A stretch of 60,000 bases of DNA, from assembly GCF_932526225.1 (NCBI RefSeq), contig NC_064047.1, positions 1,366,001-1,426,000 on the forward strand, read 5' to 3'. Below the pieces are notes generated by a model. That model saw nothing but the letters and a program-made list of their open reading frames with translations, was not told the DNA's origin and made no database searches. Below, piece by piece: positions 15,401 to 23,929 of the stretch; the stretch's first letter is position 1; every line of letters starts with the position of its first letter. A program made the translations under genes and the position numbers. Source of the stretch: Nematostella vectensis. Lineage: Eukaryota > Cnidaria > Anthozoa > Actiniaria > Edwardsiidae.

Positions 15401-18400
15401 GTCTTAGAGGGCACGCAGTTCAGGTAACTTACCACCATTGCTGTACACGTCTTAGAGGGCACGCAGTTCAGGTAACTTAACACCATTGCTTTACACGTCT
15501 TAGAGGGCGGCACGCAGTTCAGGTAACTTATCACCATTGCTGTTTACGTCTTAAAGGGCACGCAGTTCAGGTAACTTATCACCATTGCTGTACACGTCTT
15601 AGAGGGCACGCAGTTCAGGTAACTTATCACCATTGCTGTACACGTCTTAGAGGGCACGCAGTTCAGGTAACTTATCACCATTGCTGTACACGTCTTAAAG
15701 GGCACGCAGTTCAGGTAACTTATCACCATTGCTGTACACGTCTTAGAGGGCACGCAGTTCAGGTAACTTATCACCGTTGCTGTACACGTCTTAGAGGGCA
15801 CGCAGTTCAGGTAAAGAATGCGTACAGACCAGACAAGTTTTGAGAAATGACGCATTAATCTGATCCTTCTTGAATTACTTATGTTTTCGCAGGCTATTAC
15901 TGCTTTTTTAAATATTTTGCAAACTCTCGGAGGAAATTTCCAAAGCTGAATCGCCTTCTTACTTCAGTCAATTAAAATCCTTAGATCGCTTTCATTGGTT
16001 TGTACTTAAATGGTTTCCAATCCCACCACCTCTCCGCAGCGCGCTGACCAATCAAACTAAATGTAATTCCCTTAGTTTACGGGATCACGGGATCCAGAAA
16101 GCGTTTGAGTAGTTATTTGGGAATATTAAAAAGTGCAGCAATTTTGCAGGGATTTGAATCTACAAACCAAAGACAAAACAGCAAGTCTGCTTTTAAGGAA
16201 CTGCAGTTGTAAATTAAAAACCCGTCAACTTTTCGCGTCTTCGTAACCATCCTTTTGTTGTCAACTAAAATTCCCCGTGTAAACATGGCATTAGACCTTT
16301 AACTCTGTTAAAGATTTATAGCTTTAGCCCTTACTGTGATTCTGGTTCATGTTGAACGATTCTCCAGGTGTGCTGTGAATACGATGCCTGAGACGCGATC
16401 CTCCACCCAGACCGCGCTCGAGGGATTCTGTGACGCGCTACCCAGCAGCCGCTCGGATACTTCGGGACAAGTCCAGGTACAATGACGTCAGGATGCAGTG
16501 ACGTCATGATGCAGTGACATCATTATACAATGACGTCAGTTATGCAATGACGTCAGGATACAATGACGTCATGATGAAGTGACGTTATTATACAATGACG
16601 TCAGGATACAGTGACGTCATGATGCAGTGACGTCCTGGTGCAGTGACGTCAGTTATACAATGACGTCATGACGTATTCAGCTCAAGGTGACATCATGTCG
16701 AGCTCATAATGACGTCATGTTGAGCTGACGTAGTTGTAATGTCATTAGGGAAACGTCATTTTAAGCTTAAGTTATGTTGAATTTTTATGTTTAGTTTTAA
16801 GCTCATGACGTCAAGTTGAGCCCATAATTGAGGCCAAAGATGAGCTCAGAATAACGTCATCATAAGCTTAGGATGATGTTACACCGAGCAACAAAGTGAC
16901 GTCTTTCTGAGCTCCTGGTGACGTCATGTTGATGACGACATGTTTATCTCGGGTTAATATCATGTCGAGCTAAAGATTAAGAGCAGATGCTAAGACTATG
17001 GCCGCCACCCGGTCTTTTTTTTTTTAAGGATAAGGAGTTCACGCCAGAGTCTCGCAGGACGCACTTCATGTTGCCGTACCCTGTCAACTATGCCAGCAGA
17101 TGCGTGAATGCCGTCACGTACAACCACGAGGACTATGCCAAGTTAGTTAAAGAGTTAGCCTCCTTTGCAGGCACATCGAGTGTTTTTACTTTCATCATTT
17201 TTATGAATTGGGGTCCCTGTTGCGAATTGAACCGGAACCGGAAGCCGGAAGAGGGGAGGAGTAGAAAAGAAATGAAAATCCCCCGTTTCACTAACCCAGG
17301 CCTTGTAGTAATTGCACGGGATAAGAGGGGCGTGAGGTTTAGTGCTCGTAGCTGATTCGGAGTTACCCGGGGAAGGAGCTCCAATTCTTTCCTTAGTTCC
17401 TCTTTCTTAGTGCACTCGGACTCCTATTTCCGCACGAAAACCGAGAACAGAATTTTCATTTTATTTAGTTATTTTTTTATTTATTATATTTCTGCCATCT
17501 TTTACTGTGAAAGATTGGTATTAAACAATGAGGCAAATAAATAGGTAAATAAATAAATAAATAAATGAATGAATGAATGAATGAATGAATAAATAAATGA
17601 ATCAATGAATAAATAAATAAAATGAATGAATGAATAGGTGAATGAATAATGTGATACGAAAACTGACCACCCCATCCTCGGCCTTACTCTTCTTCCCCCT
17701 CTGCGTTTTCTTTGTTGTTTTGTCAGCTTGTTTATGCTGTTGCTGGTTTTCGTCACTCATTTATTTTTCTTCCTAGATTGCGGATCCTAGCCAAACTGTT
17801 ATCATCCAAGTTTCTTCATCGAGAAATAAGGTGATAATTTCCTAATTTTCTATTAACATTCTTGTACTGCTTTCTTCCAGAAAAATCGCTGGATCCTACA
17901 ATACATGTATTGTAGGATTATTTTTTATTTGTTAATTTTAGCCTTGCTCTAGGTTTTGTAGTGTATTTAGGCCACGGATGTTCTTTTTCTTGCTTGATAC
18001 GACGTAGAGTTGGCTTAGGTTATTAAGTACCAGTGGTCCAGTGTTTGTGGTGGTGTGTAAGGCCGTAGTGTTATTGTGTGTGGATTGTGAGTTGACTCAT
18101 GTACTTGTGTTTTTTTATATTGTTGTCCACATCTCCCAAAAATATCAGCCTTACTAAAGCTGGGGAAATCCACCTGGTTAAACATTTGAGAAATAAAATA
18201 GAACAAAAAACCCTCTTTTTGACTCATACGCTCAAGTACATCTTATCCTCTTTTTGACTCATACGCTCAAGTACATCTTATCCTCTTTTTGACTCATACG
18301 CTCAAGTACATCTTATCCTCTTTTTGACTCATACGCTCAAGTACATCTTATCCTCTTTTTGACTCATACGCTCAAGTACATCTTATCCTCTTTTTGACTC

Positions 18401-21400
18401 ATACGCTCAAGTACATCTTATTTTCTCAGAGAGAAAGGCGGAGCCTACGGCAGCGGAGCGAAGCTCGGCGGAGGAGTCTTTTCTTTCTTCTCGTACAGGT
18501 AAAAAATATTTTAGCAAAAGTCAGAGGAGTGGGACCTGACGCACGAGGATAGCCTGGGAAAATGCCTAACTACCATGATTCAGTGTCTCTCCAAAAGCTT
18601 TTTGACTGCACTTACAACGAAATTGATAAGTCGATGTTGTATTATTAACTACGCGCTTTCCCCAGACGAAAGAGTCGCGCTATAGCTCTCGTCTCAGAAG
18701 TGTTAAAGCGTGGCACTCTGCATTTCGGACTTTAAATCCCTCGTCTTCCCGGGTATAAGGACGTTAAGGGTGTTCGGAATTTAGGTTTTTATGCGACCTT
18801 GGTTGCTACGCTAACGCGCGCTCTCGCATATTTAAGGTGATGTTACACACGTCGTTTGCAACATCGTTTTTTTCGCGCAACAAAATGACGCCACCATTTT
18901 CGGGGTACATGTTACACGGTTTGTTTTGCAACATCATTTGCAACAAAATTCTAGAGCCCAGGCTCCGCGCGCCCACATTTTGTTGACACGACATCTTTTG
19001 CATGCCCGAAACAAGATGGATTGTTTTATTTGTTGCACAAAAAAACCACGACGGGATGTTACACGGACCGTTTTTTTCATAATTCGTCATTTTTTGTTGC
19101 AAGATTTTAATCCTGATTAAAATTCCTGCAACATGGTGCAAAACAAAATGTTGCGTAAAAAAGGGGGCGGAAGACCATGTTACACGGCAAAATGTTGCGC
19201 GAAAAAACGATGTTGCAAAACGACGCGTGTAACATCACCTTTAGGCGGGAAAAAATCGCTTCCGGTTTGAAAATGGCGGGCTCTTCAAGGCGCAGGCGCG
19301 TTTGTTTCAAACTTTTCGCCGGTCAAAAATGTTTTATTTTTTCCCTATCAAGATTTTCGCTCAAATCAATAAATCTACCCAAACAATCAAAACAACCAGC
19401 GCCTGTGAACCTTTTTCCAGTATGTCCAACATTGTTAGCGCCGCAAACATCATTTTCCGTGCGATTGCGAGTCCCAAAACAAAACATGGCAGCGTGGAGA
19501 GCGCCGTGCACTAGATTTGTGGCTAAGCGGCCGCGCCTAGTCTGGGTCACAGCGCATGCGTTAAAAACGACTTTCGGTCTAACAAAAAAGGGTAAAATTG
19601 CATTTTTTTAAATCGTGACAATTTTTTGTACGGAAATATTGTTTACCCTTTTCTTGTTAAAACTGAGCATGATATAAGGCATACCGGTCATAATAAAAAA
19701 ACATATGACCAAAATACCCCAATGGCTCGTACATTAATTGGTATAAAAAAAAATAATTTTTCAGTATTTTCTCAAATCCATGCTCACGTTTGTCCAGAAA
19801 GGAATAATAAATACTCTGAACTGAAAATCCTTAAAAAAAATAAAGAAAAGGCAATAAGCGTTTTTTTTTTTTTTTTTTGCTGTGATGACGTCATCAATAT
19901 GTAGCCCGATGAGTCACCAGTCAACTTAACCAATTTCAGTAGTAAAACTCTTTCTAACAAATCTACGGAAGTGTGACATTTCCCTAGCAACCTAACTTCC
20001 GAACACCCTTAATCCGGAGGTCTCGTCTCTCACCGCAAAAGAACCTCTGGGGACGCTATCTGATGATACCATCTTCATTGACAGTGTTTGCACACTTACC
20101 CAAGCTCATGACTGCGCCAAGCAGTCTGTATCTACACACTGACGAGTAAAGTCAGTCAAACTGGGGAGTTTTCCCGGGTTCCTGCCTTGGTTCGAATTTG
20201 TGTCACAAGTGAGTTGAAGTTATTCTCCCGTGTTCCAGTCTTCTCGGATAGGACACTAAACCGGAGGTCCCGTCTCTTCAAGCTGCACTACATTAACCTG
20301 AACCGAAGGGACGTAAAAGAACCACTGGGGACGCAATAAACCCTCTGGCAGTGACCACCCCCAGTGACAGTGCTTACTAACCGAGGGCCATATGTTAGAA
20401 AACTGTATATTCGGTTAAATATGCTACCCTCGATAAACAAAGATTACAAAGACAAAGACAAAGACAAAGTCATGTGTGAAGCGCTATTCAAATACTAACC
20501 ATTTCAAAATCTTCATTTCATTTACGAGAAAAGATTTGAGATCTTAAATTCTTTTTCCACAGGGATCCCAACAGTGTGGGCACCCTAGATGCGTTTAATG
20601 ATTCCATCTCGTGGGCATCACAGGGCAACTTTACAGACCAGGATATAAACGAAGCCAAGCTCGCCGTATTCGCCGCAGTAAGTTTGATATCTTTACTAAA
20701 GGGGGGGATGCTGCTCGCCGCAATGTATTAAATGGCTGAATCCTTGGCTCTGTTTGCCACGCGAATATTTTAAGGCACAAACAGGACTGCTACAACTTTT
20801 CAAAATTGGTGTTGTTTTTACTTGATTGTATACACTATAAAATCGTTATCAAAGTGACACTTGTTTTATCTGCTACAACTGTGGCATTAAAATTACGATT
20901 TTATACAGAAAACATTTCATACCGACAACAAAGCTCAATTCAGATTGCTTGCGCTTTCTCAACAAATATAGAATAATTTGAACTCACTAGGTCGACAATT
21001 TAGTCCACTGAGTACCTTTCTCGACTGTCGGGCATATAGCCAATGCGATTTTTATTTGAGCTTATTTGTTGGTTAATGAGCCACTGCGGGCTACAACACA
21101 TGGGATCTCCGAATGCAATCTTATTTCAAATAGGTGTATAACCTTCTCTGTGGAATTTTTCGCGATATTGACCCTTATGACTATTTAGCCACACATTTGA
21201 CACCCAGAGAGACCAAGTACAGGCCCGTAGCCAGGGGGGACGAACCCCCCCCCCCACCCGGCTTGAAGGTGCGCTCAGAGCAAACAAAAAACATACAACG
21301 TTTGGCTGGATTATCGTGCACATTAATATGTCTTTAAAATGACTATAAAATCTTTTTTTTAATAATTGTCTTTATTATTATCGCTTTATGTTAAAAAGCA

Positions 21401-22347
21401 CCCTATTAATAGGGAGCTTTAAAATATATTTTAAATACAAGATTGAATTTATTTGAAGTATTGATTGCCTAGTGTAAAGGCGAGGGGAGAGGTATGAAAT
21501 GGAAAAACGAACCACCCCGCTTAAAATCCTGGCTACGGGCCTGAAGTAAAATAAGTAAATCATAACAGAATACCCATAGCCAATCGTCGCCAAGAACTTA
21601 CAACTTTTCGTTCCTGATAGGTCGACAGCCCTGTGTCGCCTAGCAACAGGGGGATGCTTTACTTCACTCAAGGTATCACGGACGCCATGCGACAGGCACA
21701 GCGTGACAGACTGTTCGCTGTGTCACGCGACGATATTGTAAATGTCACGCGCAAGTAAGTAGATAGCATATCGCACTCTACACAGCCTCACCTAGCCTTC
21801 TCTGCAGGCGTCTAGAGTTGAAAAAGGCTTCTTTTTTTTCGATTTCGGGCTTCCTGTGGCGTGTCAACACGCGAGATTCAATATTATTTAATATTGAAGG
21901 ATGAATTAGTGTAAAAGCTCGAATAAGACCCCCGGAGGTTATTCCATTTTATACCTCGAAGACGAGGGAAGAATGGAGGGGGGGGGGGGGGGGGGTTAAT
22001 AAACAAAGGTGACTATACCGAAGAGAGTTATTTAAGAGAGGGCCTTAGAAGGGACGTTTGACTTTAAAGAGACTTGACAGTATGTCAAGAATACGCGAAA
22101 TATAAAGTAAAGTTTTATTCACCAAACTCAATTAGAAAATATCACGATAGCTTTCCCAAATAAAGCAATGGAAATGGATGCTTTCTCACACTTACTTTTC
22201 TAGGATAACAAAATGGCGGCTGACAAAATTTTTAATTTCAGGTACCTCTCATCTAGTGAAGCTACGAATTCGTACGCGCTTGTTGGACCAGAAAATGACG
22301 TCATCGACAAAGATGACTCGTGGACAGTACGGAAGGAGTCGCTTTAG
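472..22347 (+). CDS. PITRM1: Presequence protease, mitochondrial (M16C metalloprotease), 3' 25 exons
   Basis: Degrades mitochondrial targeting peptides and other short unfolded peptides in the matrix. Exons: 472-568, 920-1027, 4163-4215, 4783-4909, 5147-5235, 5653-5781, 6070-6183, 6681-6777, 7453-7530, 7864-7959, 8348-8447, 8949-9017, 9282-9329, 9652-9781, 10609-10729, 10869-10945, 11170-11335, 12008-12108, 16368-16476, 17029-17141, 17777-17830, 18430-18498, 20563-20677, 21621-21754, 22242-22347. Joined they give about 832 residues in one frame ending in TAG; human PITRM1 has 1037, so roughly 180 N-terminal residues, including HxxEH, lie upstream. The third zinc ligand is visible as the Glu of VVFNEMKG (codon 551-553). 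Other family landmarks are HTYSHISGGDPL, FHATHYHPSNARF, the REKGGAYGSGA loop with the catalytic Arg/Tyr pair, and a C-terminal LVGPEN. All introns are GT-AG. Several carry arrays made from exon edges. Convergent with the GGT-like gene. Confidence 0.96.
1028..3985 (+). repeat. Minisatellite of about 110-140 bp units, derived from the end of a PITRM1 exon
   Basis: The exon 920-1027 ends in codons for HTYSHISGGDPLHIPDLT and then the donor GTATAG. The intron that follows repeats this end. Eight copies up to about 1980 keep both the coding stretch and CACG|GTATAG. The copy near 2099 has lost the donor (CACAAAAT). About 14 copies from 2200 to 3905 keep the GGGGACCCCCTACAC core but carry TTAATAATAAAA where the donor was. 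A last degenerate copy sits near 3955-4005. Units also carry CAGACAGA tracts. Confidence 0.9.
5860..6010 (+). repeat. GAGGTGAG/GAGGTAAG-rich simple sequence in a PITRM1 intron
   Basis: Intron between exons 5653-5781 and 6070-6183. It is a degenerate run of GAGGTGAG, GAGGTAAG and AAGGTAAGGTGAGG words, each resembling a splice-donor consensus (AG|GTRAG). The run ends about 60 bp before the acceptor at 6068-6069. Confidence 0.6.
7140..7452. other. Intron sequence with a fragment of an interspersed repeat
   Basis: No coding signal. The part near 7145-7190 (ATCTCGAAATAACAATTTAAAAGC, then CATTTACCAATTCC) resembles the left part of the repeat seen better at 41408-41555 and 22088-22221. The rest is AT-rich intron ending at the acceptor 7451-7452. 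Confidence 0.35.
7960..8335 (+). repeat. Donor-proximal duplication and 49-bp tandem repeat in a PITRM1 intron
   Basis: The first 40 bp of the intron (GTAAGTGACAATAATGATTG) recur at about 8030-8060 as GAATGACTATTATGATTAAC. From about 8090 a unit of roughly 49 bp (TATGCTTACTTCATTGTGAG, then TGACTATTAAAGTTGAATAG) repeats about five times to 8320, just before the acceptor at 8346-8347. Confidence 0.75.
9335..9645 (+). repeat. GAT/GATGAT-rich low-complexity intron
   Basis: Degenerate ATGATGATGATGG-type simple sequence fills the intron between exons 9282-9329 and 9652-9781. No coding signal. Confidence 0.6.
9776..10055 (+). repeat. Degenerate tandem array of about 35 bp units, seeded at an exon end
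   Basis: The exon 9652-9781 ends TTCTGCTACGTCATCACCAA followed by the donor GTAAGTGACGTCATT. Downstream about seven degenerate units repeat this block, for example CTGCTACGTCATCACTAACT near 10018. Several units keep an AAGT word at the old donor position. Confidence 0.8.
10488..10507. repeat. Perfect 20-bp palindrome
   Basis: CACCTCCTAGGAGGTG with matching flanking TA/TA makes a perfect 20-bp palindrome in the intron before exon 10609-10729. It is self-complementary without a loop. Function unknown; it may be the collapsed end of a small element. Confidence 0.6.
11040..11105 (+). repeat. Interspersed repeat fragment shared with 22966-23020 (inverted)
   Basis: A block of roughly 40 bp including GCCGCCAAAAGCCGGAGCGC and the following GCGCGAGTTT is found in reverse complement downstream of the same gene at 22966-23020. 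Both copies end in a CACGTGA motif; this copy has about 12 extra bases before it. Confidence 0.65.
11336..11515 (+). repeat. One tandem copy of a PITRM1 exon end plus donor
   Basis: The end of exon 11170-11335 (CTGCCGCACGTCTGGACGAG, then GTCTTAGGGGGGCTCTCACAG) and the first 70 bp of intron recur at about 11418-11512 with few changes. The copied donor is GTAAGT, closer to consensus than the presumed real donor GTAAAT. Confidence 0.9.
11540..12006 (+). repeat. G-rich minisatellite of about 75 bp units abutting a splice acceptor
   Basis: About five or six degenerate units of the type GATTCAGGGGGGGTATTCGT, then ACGCTTGCCTGTCCTCTTTA. The last unit runs directly into the acceptor of exon 12008-12108 (TCTGTCCACTAG). 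A poly-G run sits at 11548-11566. Confidence 0.8.
12061..15815 (+). repeat. 48-bp tandem array: 78 copies of a PITRM1 exon end with its splice donor
   Basis: Exon 12008-12108 ends in codons for TTIAVHVLEGTQFR and the donor CAG|GTAACTT. This 48-bp block then repeats to the final donor at 15811. The span 12109 to 15811 is 3702 bp, or 77 x 48 plus 6, and two units carry an extra GGC (near 13200 and 15507), so 77 added copies fit exactly. Variants are few: TTCAGG/TTTAGG, TTAGAG/TTAAAG, ATCACC/ATCGCC/TTCACC. Every unit read in the exon frame hits TAA right after the donor. The last copy reads GTAAAG instead of GTAACT. The next real exon begins at 16368. Confidence 0.97.
16477..16960 (+). repeat. 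Degenerate array with about 12 TGACGTCA octamers, starting at a splice donor
   Basis: Immediately after the donor of exon 16368-16476 (GTCCAG|GTACAATGACGTCA), units of about 17 bp (CAGTGACGTCATGATG, CAATGACGTCAGGATA) repeat to about 16680. More scattered copies continue to 16930. I count about 12 perfect TGACGTCA palindromes, the consensus CREB/ATF site, plus several one-off variants. It may be a fortuitous product of tandem growth or an intronic enhancer. Confidence 0.8.
17530..17648 (+). repeat. AAAT/AATG tetranucleotide microsatellite
   Basis: Runs of AAATAAATAAAT and GAATGAATGAATGAATG in the intron between exons 17029-17141 and 17777-17830. Confidence 0.9.
17893..17918. repeat. Perfect 26-bp palindrome
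   Basis: Centred on ACATGT at 17903-17908, the two 13-bp arms (ATCCTACAATACA and its complement) pair without mismatch. It lies in the intron after exon 17777-17830. Confidence 0.7.
18206..18428 (+). repeat. Tandem repeat of about 33 bp abutting a splice acceptor
   Basis: About six near-identical units (CCTCTTTTTGACTCATACGC, then TCAAGTACATCTTAT) run up to the acceptor TTTTCTCAG of exon 18430-18498. Each unit repeats the pyrimidine-rich CCTCTTTTT, so the tract upstream of this acceptor is multiplied. Confidence 0.9.
18764..20012. mobile_element. TTAA-flanked non-autonomous DNA element (piggyBac-like), about 1.25 kb
   Basis: The left end is TTAA-GGGTGTTCGGAA and the right end is TTCCGAACACCC-TTAA, so inverted termini are bounded by TTAA on both sides, as for piggyBac-superfamily insertions. 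Similarity between the ends continues a little further (TTTAGG against CCTAAC). No transposase-like reading frame was seen inside; the longest frames are short and mostly within the nested element at 18835-19243. It lies in the PITRM1 intron 18499-20562. Confidence 0.75.
18835..19243. mobile_element. MITE with long inverted ends and possible TTA target duplication, nested in the TTAA element
   Basis: The left arm starts AGGTGATGTTACACACGTCG and the right arm is its near-perfect complement, ending CGTGTAACATCACCT. The arms are at least 60 bp and rich in TTGCAACA and CGCGCAACA words. TTA flanks both ends, which fits the PIF/Harbinger style of insertion. It sits inside the element 18764-20012, so it inserted later. 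Confidence 0.75.
20013..20380 (+). repeat. SINE-like interspersed repeat, second copy inverted at about 30270-30440
   Basis: The segment CTTGGTTCGAATTTGTGTCA, then TTCTCGGATAGGACACTAAA, CCGGAGGTCCCGTCTC and GGGACGTAAAAGAACC matches the complement of 30270-30440 block by block. A GGTTCGA word near 20195 resembles an RNA polymerase III B box; no convincing A box was seen. A partial second copy (TCCGGAGGTCTCGTCTC) starts at about 20014. Confidence 0.55.
21220..21543. mobile_element. MITE-like element with CAGGCCCGTAGCCAGG ends (hAT-like)
   Basis: The left end CAGGCCCGTAGCCAGG and right end CCTGGCTACGGGCCTG are inverted. AAGTA directly flanks both sides. No coding capacity seen. Related ends occur at 50409-50730 and 54799-55121. 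It lies in the PITRM1 intron 20678-21620. Confidence 0.7.
22088..22221 (+). repeat. Interspersed repeat family copy (GGAAATGGATGC family)
   Basis: Contains CGAAATATAAAGTAAAG, ACCAAACTCAATTAGAAAAT, CAATGGAAATGGATGCTTTC and GGATAACAAAATGGCGGC in the same order as 41408-41555. An inverted partial copy lies at 43167-43250. It lies in the last PITRM1 intron, ending about 20 bp before the acceptor. Confidence 0.6.
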
Positions 22348-23535
22348 TTGCTATGGTAACACATTTAGTGTTTGGGCTACCTGTGTATAAAGAGCGATGT
22401 CTCCGATTGCCATCATATGTAAACAGTAAGCGGTATTTTGATGACGATCTTATTTGGACGTCGACGACGACGGAGGCTATCCGATGATATTTCGAGCGCA
22501 ACGTGCGGAAAACCTGTCGTCGAACAATCACTAAACATTGACCACTCTAAGAGGCATATAGTTTTACTAATAAATAAGATTGACAGAGAAATGAAAAACG
22601 GAGAGACGGAGAGTTTACATCAACGGTCTATCCTGTTTCCTTTTTTAACAATTATAGCAAAAAAGTGATAATAAGAATCAGAAAAATAACTAAAATCGGT
22701 TTCAGGGGTAAATTAGGGATGTTTTCAAACATATGTTATTTTTCCAACGAGTACCATATTTAATTGTCAGAAATAAAACCTGTCGAAACCGCAGAAGTTG
22801 CTGAGACGCGCTCCTCTTCTATTTAAAAAACGATCATTTTTTTGTGGGCCATTGAAACCTCTTATTAAATTAACTATCAGTGGAATAAATACAATACACT
22901 TGTTTATGTTTTAAATGTGATAAATTTTTTATACATTTTCCCGTATAGGCGACTTCCACTTATAGATCACGTGACAAACTCGCGCGCGCTCCGGCTTTTG
23001 GCGGCAAAATAACAACAACAGCACTTACAAATAAACCAGAAAATTCTTTGTCTGAAAGGGCAGGCGTGAAGGGCGCAGCCATTTTGTTTTTATTTTTGCT
23101 TGAATTTGTCACTCATAAAGTCATGAGCAGCCTATTGTATCCATCCAGCCCTATTCTATTGCTTAATAATTTAATAAACTCAGGATAATACTCTTCCAAA
23201 AATGTTAAGATATTTTAATATTCAATATATAACCATGACAACGTATAATTTTTCGTTATATTTTTTTTTTTTGCTGACGTATCTGGACCAGCCATCATAA
23301 GCAAGCTTAAATTATGATATACTTATCTTTGCTTTGTAATTTAAATCTGCTAAAGCCTATACTGTTGCATTAGTTTTGTCATAATCATTTGATAAAACCA
23401 AACCATTTCAAACAACGTAATGTTTAAATTTTTATAATGTTCTTTGCCTATTCTGCTAGAAAGAGATTGATAATTTTTATATCTTAATAAGCTTTGTGTC
23501 GCAGCAGTTTGCACGGGAACACCATTCTAGTAAAC
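22348..23535. other. PITRM1 3' flank and start of the convergent intergenic region
   Basis: AT-rich and non-coding as far as can be seen. It holds the PITRM1 3' UTR, a candidate poly(A) signal at 22569, and the inverted copy of the repeat at 11040-11105 (22966-23020). No conserved protein was recognised on either strand. Confidence 0.5.
22569..22574 (+). terminator. Candidate poly(A) signal for PITRM1
   Basis: AATAAA about 220 bp after the PITRM1 stop codon. Another AATAAA occurs near 22769. The choice of the first is a guess from distance only. Confidence 0.3.
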
Positions 23536-23538
23536 ACT

Positions 23539-23917
23539 GGTTGTTTACCATTTAATCGGAAATTATGGCACTTTTGGTTATTTTGTAAATGGTACAAATT
23601 CCTCCCACTTGAAAATTTCCGGAAAATTTGGAGTTGCTTGAGAGGTAGTCCACTTTCACCGGGTATACCAGAATTTCCGGAAAATCGTGTACCATTTGCC
23701 GTTTTCTCATGACAATATTTGACCGAGGCCCCCATCGGCCACTATTCCCCAGGACCCCAAAAGTAGAATTTCTGGGTACAGAAGCAAATAGTACATAACT
23801 CACCCCGTGAATTCTGGAATATAGACTTTTATATAATATAAACTTTTTCTTACCATTTTGCCATTCCGGAAAAACTGGGAGCTCATTCCGGAATTTCCGA
23901 TTAAATGGTAAACAACC
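23539..23917. mobile_element. MITE with about 26-bp inverted ends
   Basis: The left end GGTTGTTTACCATTTAATCG is mirrored by CGATTAAATGGTAAACAACC on the right, with ACT directly flanking both ends. The interior is rich in TTCCGG and GGAAAA words and has no credible reading frame. It lies between the convergent PITRM1 and GGT-like genes. Confidence 0.7.
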
Positions 23918-23929
23918 ACTATTCTTTGT

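Noticed and set aside
12004-15537. Minus-strand open frame of 1177 codons with a 16-residue period (SYLNCVPSKTCTAMVI)
   Set aside because: The 48-bp unit is a multiple of three and happens to lack minus-strand stops, so any array of it is open. The array is made from the plus-strand PITRM1 exon end and donor. Composition and periodicity follow the DNA repeat, and no family resemblance was seen.
12061-15815. CRISPR-like regular array
   Set aside because: There are no variable spacers; the whole 48-bp unit is repeated, in a eukaryotic intron.
15544-15855. Minus-strand 103-codon frame of the same repeat
   Set aside because: Same artefact, beyond a unit with a changed base.
17029-17355. Extension of PITRM1 exon 17029-17141 through the open frame to 17355
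   Set aside because: The alignment to PITRM1 stops at EDYAK and resumes with LRILAKLL at 17777; the donor GTTAGT at 17142 fits, and the extra residues match nothing in the family.
18764-20012. Possible coding frames of 60-144 codons in the TTAA-flanked element
   Set aside because: They overlap the inverted arms of the nested MITE on both strands and show no conserved motif.
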